NCBI GenBank assembly: GCA_964632945.1
Contig: CAZWCX010000097.1
Coordinates: forward strand, 1 to 28,979
From: CAZWCX01 sp964632945
GTDB lineage: Bacteria > Planctomycetota > MHYJ01 > WSZJ01 > CAZWCX01
Reading direction: 5' to 3'
Length of the DNA stretch: 28,979 nt
Shown here: positions 15,793 through 24,479 of the stretch, piece by piece
Numbering within the stretch: position 1 is the first letter of the stretch
Layout: the number at the start of each line of letters is the position of its first letter
Program-made: the position numbers and the translations under genes
Notes under the pieces: model-generated
Database searches by the model: none
What the model saw: only the letters and a program-made list of their open reading frames with translations
Told to the model about the DNA's origin: nothing

Positions 15793-17694
15793 ATGCCCTC
15801 GGAAGGGGACGTCGTTTTCGCCCAACTCCTTTCCGTCCACCACCTCGCGACCGACAAGGATATTCGCGAGGGCCTCGCGGCGTGTGATCGCATTGCCGAT
15901 CTGGGGGTCGTGGTCAACCTCGCCGAGATCCTGGTCGCGCGTGGGGTCATCGACGTAGCCCGGGCAAACGAGATCGCCCGGATTCAGCTCAAGAAGACCC
16001 AGATCGGCCTCCTGCGCACCCAACTCGCCACGTTGCGGCTCACGCGGGAAGAAGACAAGCGCATCGGCAACATGGCCGCTCACAACGGCCTGGTCTCGCA
16101 GGAACAACTGGACGACGCCCTGCGGATCCAGGAGGAACTCCGCAAGGAGAAGATCGAGAAACCGCTGGGCGTGATCATGTCGGACAAGGCGTATCTCGCC
16201 CCGGAGGTGGTCCAGTCCCTGCTCGAACTGCAGGCGCAGTTGAAGTCCGGACCCCATCCGGATGTGCCCATGATCCTCGCGCACGAGGATCTCACGTTCT
16301 GCGCCGTGGCCGTGGAACAGGGCCGCATCACGCATGATCGCGCCCAGCAGGCGATCGCGACGCAGCGGCGCATCTTCGAGAAGCTGCGTATGCGGCAGCC
16401 GATGACGGAGGTCGTGTACGGGCTGAGGATGATGACGCTCGACTCGATCCAGGCCGTTTCCGAAGTGGTGACCGACCGGCGGAAGGGAGTCCGCCCGCCG
16501 CCCGTGTCCGTGCTGGAATTGTCTCCGGAACAGGATACCCGCCTGGGGTCGATTCTGGTGGAGCGCGGGCAAGTCACGCCGCAGCAGGTGGGCACTTGCG
16601 TCGACGTGCAGAAGCGGTTGCGCGGCCTCGGCATCGATCGCCGGCTCGGGGAAGTGATGATCATGCTCGGCTTCGCCACGCGCGAGGATCTGCTCGCGGG
16701 GATGGCGGCGCAGCGGCAGCGGCGGGCGGGGGGCGGTCCCGCCGCGCCTGTTCCCGAAGCGAACGCGCCGGCGCCCGCCGGCCTGTCGGAGTCGGCCATC
16801 GCCGCGGGGGACGCGGTGCTCGAGGACGAGCCGGTGCCGCCGCTGCCGCCCAGCCGACCTGCGCCGGCGCTGCGTTTGGACCGGCCCGCCGCGGCTGTGG
16901 CATCCCCGCCCCCGGCGCCGGTAACGCGGGAGCGGGAGGCGCGGGACTCCGAGGAGTCGGTGGTGGAGGCCCAGCCGATTCCGGATGCGCCTGCCGCCGC
17001 GCGCGCGACCGGGACCCGGCGGCGCGAGCGCGGGGCGGAACGCGAAGAGGACCTGCCGTCCCCCCCCCGATTGCGCCCGCCCTCGGGCGTGCGCGCAGCG
17101 TTGGGCGCGCGCGCCTCCAGCGGATTGCGCCGACCGGTGCCGGTCCCCGCGCGCGACCCCGCCCGGATCGCCCTGTTGCTCGCCGGCACCGGCGTACTCA
17201 TGGCGGTCGCCGGGTTGGTCGGTTACCTCGCGTCGAAAGCGGTCCGCCGGGGGGATCCCGGGCACCCCCCTTCGAACACGATCGTGATCCTGCCGACCCC
17301 CGGCAATACCCCGGTGCCGCCCGCCAACGAAACGAACGGCGGCGGAACGGGGTTGGAAGACCCCGCCGCGCGGCGAGCCCGGGAGGTCGAGGCAGGGATC
17401 GCGCGCGCGCGCGAGCTCTCGGGGGCGGGGGATCCGGAGCAGGCCTTGCGCGTGCTCGACGCCCTGCGCCGAGATCCCGCGCCCATGCCGACGGCACTTC
17501 ACAAGATCGTCGAGAAGCTGCGCGAACCGCTGCGGGATCGGATCGCGGAGGACCTGTTCGTTCGTGCGCAGGAGTCGCGCGCCAAGGGGGAGAAGGCCGA
17601 AGCCGCCGCCCTGTTCCAGCGCATCATCGACGAGTTCGCCGGTACCCTTTCCGAGGATGCCGCGCGCAAGGAACTGGAAGCCCTGGGCGAGTAG
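15793..17694 (+). CDS. Single-span membrane protein with four helical repeats and a TPR-like end
   Basis: A 633-residue protein of unknown role. Residues 5-310 contain four related units of about 70 residues, each pairing a helix like GLVSQEQLDDALRIQ with a following LG.I/L.ERG-type helix. They resemble the N-terminal domains of type II secretion and pilus ATPases and the N-terminus of the kinase at 380-3304. About 311-458 is a disordered Pro/Ala/Arg-rich linker. A membrane span lies at 459-481, and a TPR-like helical tail (about 530-633) contains AKGEKAEAAALFQRI and ends KELEALGE. The layout suggests a scaffold linking cytoplasmic partners to the cell envelope. The ATG at 15793 has GGAG 6 bases upstream. 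It is monocistronic with its own promoter. Function is not assigned. Confidence 0.85.
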   Translation: MPSEGDVVFAQLLSVHHLATDKDIREGLAACDRIADLGVVVNLAEILVARGVIDVARANEIARIQLKKTQIGLLRTQLATLRLTREEDKRIGNMAAHNGLVSQEQLDDALRIQEELRKEKIEKPLGVIMSDKAYLAPEVVQSLLELQAQLKSGPHPDVPMILAHEDLTFCAVAVEQGRITHDRAQQAIATQRRIFEKLRMRQPMTEVVYGLRMMTLDSIQAVSEVVTDRRKGVRPPPVSVLELSPEQDTRLGSILVERGQVTPQQVGTCVDVQKRLRGLGIDRRLGEVMIMLGFATREDLLAGMAAQRQRRAGGGPAAPVPEANAPAPAGLSESAIAAGDAVLEDEPVPPLPPSRPAPALRLDRPAAAVASPPPAPVTREREARDSEESVVEAQPIPDAPAAARATGTRRRERGAEREEDLPSPPRLRPPSGVRAALGARASSGLRRPVPVPARDPARIALLLAGTGVLMAVAGLVGYLASKAVRRGDPGHPPSNTIVILPTPGNTPVPPANETNGGGTGLEDPAARRAREVEAGIARARELSGAGDPEQALRVLDALRRDPAPMPTALHKIVEKLREPLRDRIAEDLFVRAQESRAKGEKAEAAALFQRIIDEFAGTLSEDAARKELEALGE

Positions 17695-17809
17695 GCCGGC
17701 GCCGCCCGAAACCAGGGAGCCCCGTCGCGCGAATCGAGCCGGTCCTCCGGAACCGCGACACCCCCGCGGGCGCACCGGAAATCCCGCGTCGCACTTCCTG
17801 GATTCCCGA

Positions 17810-17815
17810 TAGAAT
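17810..17815 (+). promoter_or_regulatory. Candidate -10 element of the lipoprotein-like gene
   Basis: TAGAAT, a strong -10 match, lies 30 bases upstream of the ATG at 17846. The -35 region 16 bases upstream (GTCGCA) is weak. Confidence 0.4.
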
Positions 17816-17845
17816 ATCGTCGTGGGACGATGTTCGGGGGAACCC

Positions 17846-18301
17846 ATGATCGCCTCGAGGCAAGCACGACTCCTCGGATGGGCGGTCGCCTTGCTGGCGG
17901 CGGTCGGTTGCTCAACCAGCGCACCCTCGCGCGGAACGACTTCTTCCCTCGCCGCGACCGCGCCGGGGCGTCCCGTCGCGCTCGCCGCCCCGGGCGCCCA
18001 TGGCCCGTGGATCGTTCCGGCGGCCTGGGACGGGCCGCACGCCCGCGTCGCACAGGCTGCCCGCGGCGGCCTCCTTCGCCCCGTCTCCGGGCGGAGCGGG
18101 AAAATCGAGACCTTCCAATTGCGCGTGGACCCGCGCGTCTCGCTCCGGCGTGACCTCCTCGCCGCCCCGGGGGGAGCCCCGCTGACCATGCGCGAGTTGG
18201 TCGACGCCTGCAATGCCTTCCGCTCCGCCTGGAACGACGCCCTGGCCCTCGAACAGGAACGTGCCGCCGCGCGCACAGCCGCCGCCCGTCGGCGCCCTTG
18301 A
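17846..18301 (+). CDS. Putative small lipoprotein, 151 residues
   Basis: The N-terminus has basic residues, a hydrophobic core (LLGWAVALLAAV) and a cysteine at 22 in the context AVGC. This fits a lipobox only partly, since Ala replaces the usual Leu at -3. Lipid anchoring in the envelope is therefore likely but not certain. The mature part has no recognised domain; it contains PWIVPAAWDGPHARVAQAA and a helical, Arg/Ala-rich end. The ATG at 17846 follows a GGGGGA a few bases upstream; a GTG at 17822 in the same frame is less likely. It lies just before the M48 peptidase gene, which has its own promoter. Confidence 0.7.
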   Translation: MIASRQARLLGWAVALLAAVGCSTSAPSRGTTSSLAATAPGRPVALAAPGAHGPWIVPAAWDGPHARVAQAARGGLLRPVSGRSGKIETFQLRVDPRVSLRRDLLAAPGGAPLTMRELVDACNAFRSAWNDALALEQERAAARTAAARRRP

Positions 18302-18316
18302 GCCGCGGCGCATCGC

Positions 18317-18345
18317 TTGCGCCCCCGCCCGGTTTGGCGTAGACT
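18317..18345 (+). promoter_or_regulatory. Promoter of the M48 peptidase gene
   Basis: TTGCGC (18317-18322), 17 bases, TAGACT (18340-18345). The leader to the ATG at 18379 would be about 27 bases and includes GGAGGT at 18366-18371. Confidence 0.5.
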
Positions 18346-18378
18346 CGCGCCCCATTCCCGTACGTGGAGGTGCGGTCG

Positions 18379-20484
18379 ATGCTCCAGACTTCCAGCGTCA
18401 TGCGCTGCCCCAAGTGCGATGTCGGACTCAAGGCCGTGTGGACCGACAAGGGCGTGGTGGTCGACTCCTGCGAGAAGTGCAAGGGGACCTGGCTCGACGG
18501 GGGGGAGATCTACCACTTCAGCACCGATCCGTCGCGCATCCACTGGGCCCTGGCCCAGGGGCTGCGGGACCCGCACCCGACCCGTCATGCCTGCCCGCGC
18601 TGCCGCAAGCCCCTGGTCGAGGGAGGATTGCTCTCCGACGAGCTGCAAATCGACCACTGCCCGGAGTGCGAGGGGGTCTGGCTGGATGCCGAGGAACTCG
18701 ACTCCTTGCGCGTCCTGGCCGCCGGGGGAGTTCGGGCCGCCCCTGCCGCCCCCCTGAAGCCCCGGCCCCCCACTGCGGCGACCGCCGCCGGGGCAGTCGC
18801 CGTTGCCGCACTGCCGAACCTGTATGTGCGATCGGCGGGCGTGCTTGCCCTCCTCTATGGCCTTCTTTTCCTCGTCCTCGCCCTCGGCGCGGAGGCCGGG
18901 CTGATCTCCCTCGCCGCCGCCGTCGTCGTCACCGTGGTCATCGCCGGCCTCCAGTTCGCGCTCAGCCCGTTCATCATGGACTGGCTGTTCCAGTGGACCC
19001 TGTCCCTGCGCTGGGTCGAACGCGCAACCCTCCCGCCCCACCTGGCGGCCTTCACCGACCGGATCGCCCAGAAACACGGGATCGCCTTCCCGCGCTTCGG
19101 CATCATCGAGGACGGCACCCCGACCGCGTTCACCTACGGCCACTCGCCGCAGAACGCCCGCGTGGTGATCAGCCGCGGCCTGCTCGACCTGCTCGAACCC
19201 GACGAGGTGGAAGCGGTCGTGGCGCACGAAATCGGCCACGCCGTCCACTGGGACATGCTGTTCATGACCGTCGCGGCGCTCGTGCCGATGATCCTCTACT
19301 TCGTCTTCCGCGTGGCCATCCGGATGCGCGGGGACAAGAACCCCGGACCCATCATCGCCGCCGTGGCCTACATCCTCTACATCGTCAGCGAGTACGTGAT
19401 TCTGTGGCTCTCGCGCACCCGCGAGTACTGGGCGGATCGCTTCGCCGGGGAGGCAACCGGGAAGCCGGCCGCGCTCGCCTCGGCCCTCACCAAGATCGCG
19501 TATGGACTCGCCGGCAGCCAGGCCCGGCGCAAGCTGGAGGAGGAGGCGGCCAAGGGGAATCGGGACGCGGAGGCGCGGCTGCGCAGCCAGGATCCCGGCC
19601 GGCTCGACGCCGTCCACGCGCTCGGAATCTTCGACCCCGGCAGCGCGCGCGCCCTGGTGGCGACGTCCGTGGGCGAACTCGAAATGGAGCCGGGAAAAAC
19701 CCCGCGGGTCGATCCCGAACGGATGAAGGACGCCATGCAGTGGGATCTGTGGAACCCCTGGGCGGGTTGGTACGAATTCAACTCGACCCACCCGCTTCCC
19801 GCCAAGCGGATCCACGCACTCGGGGACCTGTCCGAAGCGATGGGCCAGAAGGCCTTCCTGCGCTTCGACCGCGCCCGCCCGGAGTCGTATTGGGACGACT
19901 TCATCCTGGACCTCTCCGTCCTCCTCGCGCCCATCGTCGGAGCGGTCGGTGGGTTGGCCCTCGGCTTTTCGACCTTCGGGACCGGGCGCGGCTGGGCCGC
20001 CGTCGGGGTCGGGGTCCTCGGCTTCGCCCTCGGCGCCCTGGCCCGAACCCTCTATTCGTATCGGGGGCAGGTGTTCCCGCGTTCCTCGGTCGCGGGCCTG
20101 CTCAAGCACGTGAAGGTCTCCGCCGTCACCCCCGTCCCCGCGGAATTGCACGGCAAGATCATCGGCCGCGGGATCCCGGGCCTCATCTGGTCCGAGGACC
20201 TCGTCCTCCAGGACGCCACCGGATACATCTTCCTGGACTACCGTCAGCCCTTGGGCATCATCGAGTTCTTCTTCGGGCTGTTTCGCACCCCCGGGATCAT
20301 TGGTCGCGAGGTCACCGTCACCGGCTGGTATCGGCGGGCCCCGGTTCCCTACTTCGAGCTGAAATCCCTGACCTACCGCGACGGGACGCAGCGGAAGGAC
20401 CACGGCTGCTACGTGCTCCCGACCAAGATCGTCGTGGAAGCCGCCCTGGTTGTCGTCGGTCTGATCCTGATGATCGCGGCGTAG
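18379..20484 (+). CDS. M48-family membrane metallopeptidase with two N-terminal zinc knuckles
   Basis: A 701-residue protein. Two TFIIB-type zinc knuckles open it: C10/C13/C31/C34 and C72/C75/C94/C97, each ending in the G.WLD.(G)E signature. Two membrane spans (about 153-195) lead into an M48 peptidase domain with HEIGH (283-287, zinc ligands and catalytic Glu) and a third ligand E349 in REYWAD, as in HtpX-type enzymes. Two further spans lie at about 298-312 and 326-345. After a long charged stretch come more spans and a beta-rich, possibly OB-like domain (about 575-680), with a last span at the C-terminus. Likely role: quality control of membrane proteins; the zinc knuckles may bind substrate or partners. 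The ATG at 18379 has GGAGGT 7 bases upstream. The MFS-like gene starts one base after its stop. Confidence 0.9.
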   Translation: MLQTSSVMRCPKCDVGLKAVWTDKGVVVDSCEKCKGTWLDGGEIYHFSTDPSRIHWALAQGLRDPHPTRHACPRCRKPLVEGGLLSDELQIDHCPECEGVWLDAEELDSLRVLAAGGVRAAPAAPLKPRPPTAATAAGAVAVAALPNLYVRSAGVLALLYGLLFLVLALGAEAGLISLAAAVVVTVVIAGLQFALSPFIMDWLFQWTLSLRWVERATLPPHLAAFTDRIAQKHGIAFPRFGIIEDGTPTAFTYGHSPQNARVVISRGLLDLLEPDEVEAVVAHEIGHAVHWDMLFMTVAALVPMILYFVFRVAIRMRGDKNPGPIIAAVAYILYIVSEYVILWLSRTREYWADRFAGEATGKPAALASALTKIAYGLAGSQARRKLEEEAAKGNRDAEARLRSQDPGRLDAVHALGIFDPGSARALVATSVGELEMEPGKTPRVDPERMKDAMQWDLWNPWAGWYEFNSTHPLPAKRIHALGDLSEAMGQKAFLRFDRARPESYWDDFILDLSVLLAPIVGAVGGLALGFSTFGTGRGWAAVGVGVLGFALGALARTLYSYRGQVFPRSSVAGLLKHVKVSAVTPVPAELHGKIIGRGIPGLIWSEDLVLQDATGYIFLDYRQPLGIIEFFFGLFRTPGIIGREVTVTGWYRRAPVPYFELKSLTYRDGTQRKDHGCYVLPTKIVVEAALVVVGLILMIAA

Positions 20485-20485
20485 C

Positions 20486-21790
20486 ATGCTCCTGTCGCCC
20501 CTTCCCTCGGGGCTCTCCGAGGACGTCCTCCGCTCCTACCGCGCCCATCGCGCGGCCGAATGCTGGTACATGCTGGCCCTCGGCGTGGTTCAGCTCGGCG
20601 ACGCGGTCCTGCGAAAGTCGCTTGCGGCGTCGGATTTCCAGGTCACCCTCTTTGCAACCGCGCTCCTGTTGCCGAGCCTGCTGGCGGGGGTGTGGGGGCT
20701 GTGGATGGAAGGGAGGCAGAAGCGCCCGGTATTCGTGGTCACCGGGGTGGTTCGCTTCCTGCTCCTCGGCGTTCTCGTCCTGTCGGAGCATCCCTACTGG
20801 TTCATCGGCGTCTTCCTGGTCTCGACGCTCATGGAACCGGTCTTTCTGACCGCGCAGTCATCGCTCTATCAAAGCAACTACCCGTCCTCGGTGCGCGCCA
20901 CGCTGGTAGGACGGGTGGGCGCGATCGGACGGGTGGCGTACCTGGCCGGGGCGCTGGTCGCCGGGGATCTTCTCGATCGCTTTCCCGGGCACGGCACCTG
21001 GATCCTTGCCGGGGCGGGAATCGTCGGCTTCGGCGGAACCTGGTGCTACGCCGGCATCCCGTTCACCCGCCCGCGCGCCTCGATCCCTCCCGTGGGGACG
21101 CGTTCCCTCTACGCCCGCCTGTTCGGCGACCTGCACCGGATCCTGCGCGAGAACCCGGCGTTCGACCGATACGAACGGAACTACTTCCTGTACGGTCTGG
21201 CGTTCATGATGCTCCTGCCGGTCAACGTCTTCCTCCTCGTCGACGCGTTCCGGGTCTCCTACAAGGAATTCTCCCTGATCAAGATGGTGGCCCTGCAGGT
21301 CGGATTCATGCTGTCGCTGCCCGCGTGGGGCCGTTCGATGGACCGGGGCGGGCCCTACGGGACCGCGGCCGCCGCGTTCCTGATGCTGACTCTCTACCCC
21401 GCAATGCTCTCGCTGGGAGTGGCGACCCACCGGTCGGAGTACGTGTGGCTGGCGTTCTTCCTGTTCGGGGTCTGCATGGCGGGTGTCCACATGACCTGGA
21501 CCCTGTCGAGCGTCCATTTCGCGCGCGGGCGGGACAGTTCCTCGTTCATGGGGATCCACATCTTCTGCGTCGGCGTGCGCGGACTGCTCGGGCCGTTCCT
21601 CGGGCTCCGGCTCTACCAGTGGGCGGGCTATCACGCGGCCTTCGGGGCCTCGCTGGTGCTCTTCTTCGTGGCCGGAATTCTGATGAAGTACTCGCCGGAT
21701 CGCCGCGAAGTCGAGGCGTGGGGGCACGAGGACCCCCCGGTCGCGCCCCCGCCCGAGCCGGTGCCCGAGCCACGGCGGGCGAGCGCCTGA
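20486..21790 (+). CDS. MFS-like transporter, 12 predicted membrane spans
   Basis: A 434-residue polytopic membrane protein. I count about 12 hydrophobic spans, and the loop GLWMEGRQKRP (about 71-81) corresponds to the motif between spans 2 and 3 of major facilitator proteins. A charged central loop (about 190-230) separates the two halves. The end is acidic and proline-rich. Substrate is unknown. The ATG at 20486 starts one base after the stop of the M48 gene, so both are probably made from one transcript; whether they share a function is not clear. No separate promoter is seen. Confidence 0.8.
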   Translation: MLLSPLPSGLSEDVLRSYRAHRAAECWYMLALGVVQLGDAVLRKSLAASDFQVTLFATALLLPSLLAGVWGLWMEGRQKRPVFVVTGVVRFLLLGVLVLSEHPYWFIGVFLVSTLMEPVFLTAQSSLYQSNYPSSVRATLVGRVGAIGRVAYLAGALVAGDLLDRFPGHGTWILAGAGIVGFGGTWCYAGIPFTRPRASIPPVGTRSLYARLFGDLHRILRENPAFDRYERNYFLYGLAFMMLLPVNVFLLVDAFRVSYKEFSLIKMVALQVGFMLSLPAWGRSMDRGGPYGTAAAAFLMLTLYPAMLSLGVATHRSEYVWLAFFLFGVCMAGVHMTWTLSSVHFARGRDSSSFMGIHIFCVGVRGLLGPFLGLRLYQWAGYHAAFGASLVLFFVAGILMKYSPDRREVEAWGHEDPPVAPPPEPVPEPRRASA

Positions 21791-21841
21791 TCCGGGGGGG
21801 CGATCGACGGCCGGAGGCGGGGGAGGGGGCTCGGGGTCTCC

Positions 21842-22417
21842 TCACGGCGTTCGCGGCGGCTCGGGTGCCGCCGGGCCGGCCGCCCCGCCCGGGAAGGAAG
21901 CGAGGCGCTCGCGTACGAGGTGAAAGTACGACCGGAACCGCTCCGACGCATAGTCCGGATAGGTCCAGGGCCACGTCTCCCACCGGCCGTTCCGGTACCA
22001 GAGCGTGACCTCGCCGTAGATCCCTTCGCCGAGGTAAAGGCGGTGCGCGTGGTCCTTCGTGCTGGCGAGGACGAGCTTTCCCAGCGTCACGTATCCGGGG
22101 TCGATGTTCACGGGTCGCGGGACCGGAAACTCCGGGCGCCCCGGGAACCGCGCTTCCAGGTCATTGGTCCAGCGCTTCAGCTCCGGGAGCGCATCCAGGG
22201 CGGCCGGGCGTTCGAACGACATCAGACAGCGCTGGAGCGGATCCCCCATGGTGGCGCGATAGTAGCCGGTCTCCGTGAACGGGAAGGGCCCGAGGACCGG
22301 TCCGGGGGGGCCGAGATGGCCGATCAGGGCCGTGCGGGCCTCGTCCAGGGCTTGGGAAAACGCGGAGAAGACGCTCGCCACGAGGAGCGCGGAGCGGGGG
22401 GGATGGATCCGGGCCAT
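21842..22417 (-). CDS. DUF4416 family protein
   Basis: A 191-residue protein matching DUF4416 along most of its length. Seen: FPFTETGYYRATMGDPLQR, LPELKRWTNDLE, RPVNIDPGYVTLGKLVLAS, YLGEGIYGEVTLWYRNG and WPWTYPDYAS, all typical of the family. The function of DUF4416 is not known to me. The start is the ATG at 22417; the frame stays open to 22555, but the extra part is Arg/Pro-rich and not conserved in character. The ribosome site is weak (GGCGGA). The gene converges on the MFS-like gene with 51 bases between. Confidence 0.88.
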   Translation of the reverse strand: MARIHPPRSALLVASVFSAFSQALDEARTALIGHLGPPGPVLGPFPFTETGYYRATMGDPLQRCLMSFERPAALDALPELKRWTNDLEARFPGRPEFPVPRPVNIDPGYVTLGKLVLASTKDHAHRLYLGEGIYGEVTLWYRNGRWETWPWTYPDYASERFRSYFHLVRERLASFPGGAAGPAAPEPPRTP

Positions 22418-22966
22418 CGGGGTTCCGCCGCGAATCGGGCACCGCGGGAGTCGGGAGCGCGCCGTTCCCCCTGCCCGCGACCGGGGGGATGGGAGGACGG
22501 ACCGTGCACATGGGGAGGGGGTCCGGCCTCGGGCAGGGAGAGCGACGCGCGCCATCCGTCGGCGATCATGGGCCGGTCGGTGCCGATCTCCGACTCGCGA
22601 GGGGTTCGGGCCTCCTGCGCCGCCGCCCCCTTCTCGGGGTCACGCCTTCCCCTCTCCTGATGAAGGCGGCCCCAGGACCGCGTCCGGTACCCGGGCGCCG
22701 GAGCGGGAGGCGAACCAGCCTCGCGAGTCTTGTCTCCGACCGAGCCACACGACGTTGTCGTTGATCCGTTAATTTCTTTTTTTTCGTCTCCTCGTCGGTC
22801 TTGCGCGACCCTTCGTCGCGCGGTAATGGATCTATCGGGAGATTCATGCGCGATCTGAACGGCAATGGGATTGAAATCACGAATTTCCTCATCATGCTGT
22901 GTGTCATTGAGTTGTGACTTGTTTTGTGTGAATTATTCGTAAATCGAGGGGTTCGGGGGTCTGGGC
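22418..22966. other. Long intergenic region with an AT-rich island
   Basis: This is the largest gene-poor stretch. Bases 22418-22740 have normal high GC and no convincing gene. From about 22750 to 22950 base composition falls to around half A+T, with a run of eight T near 22780 and A/T-rich words such as GAATTATTCGTAAAT (22930-22944). A small stem (ACGAC/GTCGT) sits ahead of the T-run, near 22750, a weak terminator look on the plus strand. Possible -35/-10 pairs also occur near 22907-22940. It may be an upstream regulatory region, a silenced or acquired segment, or a remnant. Confidence 0.5.
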
Positions 22967-22995
22967 TCGCCAGAACGCGGTTCGGGCGGTAGAAT
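22967..22995 (+). promoter_or_regulatory. Promoter of the nitrilase-family gene
   Basis: TCGCCA (22967-22972), 17 bases, TAGAAT (22990-22995). The leader would be about 35 bases to ATG 23036, with GAGGAGGG just upstream of the start. An in-frame ATG at 22994 falls inside the -10 and is therefore unlikely. Confidence 0.45.
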
Positions 22996-23035
22996 GTCGG
23001 GACGGACCGTGCGAAGGGGATGCGAGGAGGGAGCG

Positions 23036-23893
23036 ATGCCGGAAGAGGGGCGGTTTCGCATCGGCGTGTTGCAGTTCCGGCCGGCCTTCGGGGATGCGCC
23101 GGCGAACCTCGAGCGGGTGCGGGTCGCCGCGCGGGGCCGGCGCTGGGATCTGCTCGTGCTCCCCGAGTTGTGTACGACGGGGTACGTATTCCGGACGCGC
23201 GCGGAGGTCGAGTCGCTGGCGGAGGCGGTGCCCGGGCGTGCGACCGACCACTTGGCCACGGTCGCGCGGGAGATCGGTGGGCATGTCGTGGCCGGCCTGG
23301 CGGAGCGCGCCGGGGGGGGCGTTTACAATTCGGCGGTCCTGGTGGGGCCGGACGGCGTGGTGGCGGTCTACCGCAAGGCGCACCTCTTCGGCGAGGAAAA
23401 AGTCTTTTTTTCCCGGGGAGACGTGCCGTTTCGCGTGATCACCCTGCCGACGGGGGCGCGCGTGGGCATGCTGGTCTGTTTCGACCACCGCTTCCCGGAG
23501 GCCGCGCGCGTCCTGGCGCTCCAGGGGGCGCAGGTGATCGCGCACCCGTCGAACCTCGTGCTGGCGGGGCAGGCGCAATTGACGTCGCGCGTGCGCGCGT
23601 TGGAGAATCGCGTCTTCTGGGTGCTGGCGAACCGCTGGGGCATCGAGGATCGCGGGGAAGGGAAGCGGTTGCGATTCACCGGCGCGAGCCAGGTCGTCGG
23701 TCCGGACGGCGCGGTGTTGGCGTCGGGACCGGAAGAAGGGGATGCGCTCGTCGAAGCGGCCGTGCGGTTGGCGGACGCGGACGACAAGCGCATCACGCCC
23801 CAGAACGACGCGCTCGCGGACCGGCGCCCGGACCTGTACGGGGCGCTGGTCGTGCCGCCGGGTGCGCCGGGAGGAAGCTCCGAAGCGACCTGA
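23036..23893 (+). CDS. Carbon-nitrogen hydrolase (nitrilase superfamily)
   Basis: A 285-residue cytoplasmic amidohydrolase. The Glu-Lys-Cys catalytic set is present: E44 in LLVLPELCTTGY, K114 in YRKAHLFGE and C148 in GMLVCFDHRFPE. The segments ARVLALQGAQVIAHPSNLV and ENRVFWVLANRWG also fit the superfamily. Such enzymes cleave amides, nitriles or carbamoyl groups; omega-amidase and N-carbamoyl hydrolase are among the possibilities, and the sequence alone does not choose. The promoter at 22967 fixes the start at 23036. It is convergent with the TPR gene, only 25 bases away. Confidence 0.9.
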   Translation: MPEEGRFRIGVLQFRPAFGDAPANLERVRVAARGRRWDLLVLPELCTTGYVFRTRAEVESLAEAVPGRATDHLATVAREIGGHVVAGLAERAGGGVYNSAVLVGPDGVVAVYRKAHLFGEEKVFFSRGDVPFRVITLPTGARVGMLVCFDHRFPEAARVLALQGAQVIAHPSNLVLAGQAQLTSRVRALENRVFWVLANRWGIEDRGEGKRLRFTGASQVVGPDGAVLASGPEEGDALVEAAVRLADADDKRITPQNDALADRRPDLYGALVVPPGAPGGSSEAT

Positions 23894-23902
23894 GGTCCGC
23901 CT

Positions 23903-23917
23903 CGGCCCGCGGGGCCG
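23903..23917. terminator. Short GC hairpin between convergent genes
   Basis: CGGCCC (23903-23908) pairs perfectly with GGGCCG (23912-23917) around a three-base loop. It fills the 25-base gap between two convergent genes, so it could serve both, but there is no T-run. Confidence 0.35.
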
Positions 23918-23918
23918 C

Positions 23919-24389
23919 TCAATTCAGGCGCGAAAGCAGCTTGCCCAGGTCCCGTCGCGCCAGCTCGTACTGAGGATAGATCTCCAACGCGGATTTGAGT
24001 TCGCGCACCGCTTCGAACCACTTGCCCTGCTGAACGTACGCCCGGCTCAGATTGTAGTGCGGATAGTGGCGCGGCTCGTAGCGGCGGGCGAGCAGGGCCT
24101 TTTCGAGCCAGGGTATGGCTTCGTCGTGGCGACCCATCTGCAACAGGTAGGCGCCGATGTCGTTGTATGGATTGCCGAAGTCGGGATCGACCTCGATGGC
24201 CCGCCGGCACTCGGCGATCGCCTCGTCGATCCGCCCCTGGAAGCTGTAGGTCCAGCCGAGGAAGGTGTGCGCCTCCGCGGTGGGTTCGGCCTCGATCGAC
24301 TTCCGGTAGAAAGCGATCGCCTGGTCGAGATCGCCCGCCACCTGGAATTGGTAGGCCTGCTGGAAGTAGAATTGCGCGCGTTCGTTCAC
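23919..24389 (-). CDS. TPR-repeat protein, 156 residues
   Basis: A small soluble protein made almost wholly of about four TPR units, e.g. GDLDQAIAFYRKSIEAEP, GRIDEAIAECRRAIEVDP, GRHDEAIPWLEKAL and GKWFEAVRELKSALEIYP. Such proteins usually mediate protein contacts; no catalytic domain is present. The start is taken as GTG at 24389 because AGGGAG lies just upstream and because the promoter at 24419-24448 overlaps the alternative GTG at 24419. It is divergent from the pyroglutamyl peptidase gene. Role and partners are unknown. Confidence 0.85.
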   Translation of the reverse strand: MNERAQFYFQQAYQFQVAGDLDQAIAFYRKSIEAEPTAEAHTFLGWTYSFQGRIDEAIAECRRAIEVDPDFGNPYNDIGAYLLQMGRHDEAIPWLEKALLARRYEPRHYPHYNLSRAYVQQGKWFEAVRELKSALEIYPQYELARRDLGKLLSRLN

Positions 24390-24418
24390 GACTCTCCCTT
24401 TCGGCGCCCGATCCCTCA

Positions 24419-24448
24419 CCTATAGCACCGGAGGGGCGCTCGCGGCAA
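24419..24448 (-). promoter_or_regulatory. Promoter of the TPR gene
   Basis: On the minus strand TTGCCG (24443-24448), an 18-base spacer and TATAGG (24419-24424), with an extending TG one base before the -10. A TATAGC on the plus strand (24421-24426) overlaps it and might serve the divergent peptidase gene, but has no good -35. Confidence 0.5.
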
Positions 24449-24479
24449 CGGATCGCGCATGATCGCGGGAGGAAACTCG

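Noticed and set aside
15763..20487. Open frame of 1574 codons on the minus strand, antisense to the scaffold, lipoprotein and M48 genes
   Set aside because: Same reason: a GC-driven antisense frame without domains, opposite genes with clear promoters and motifs.
22566..22907. 113-codon minus-strand frame in the AT-rich intergenic region
   Set aside because: It has a Lys-rich and Arg-rich product, no ribosome site and no domain, and it crosses an abrupt composition change.
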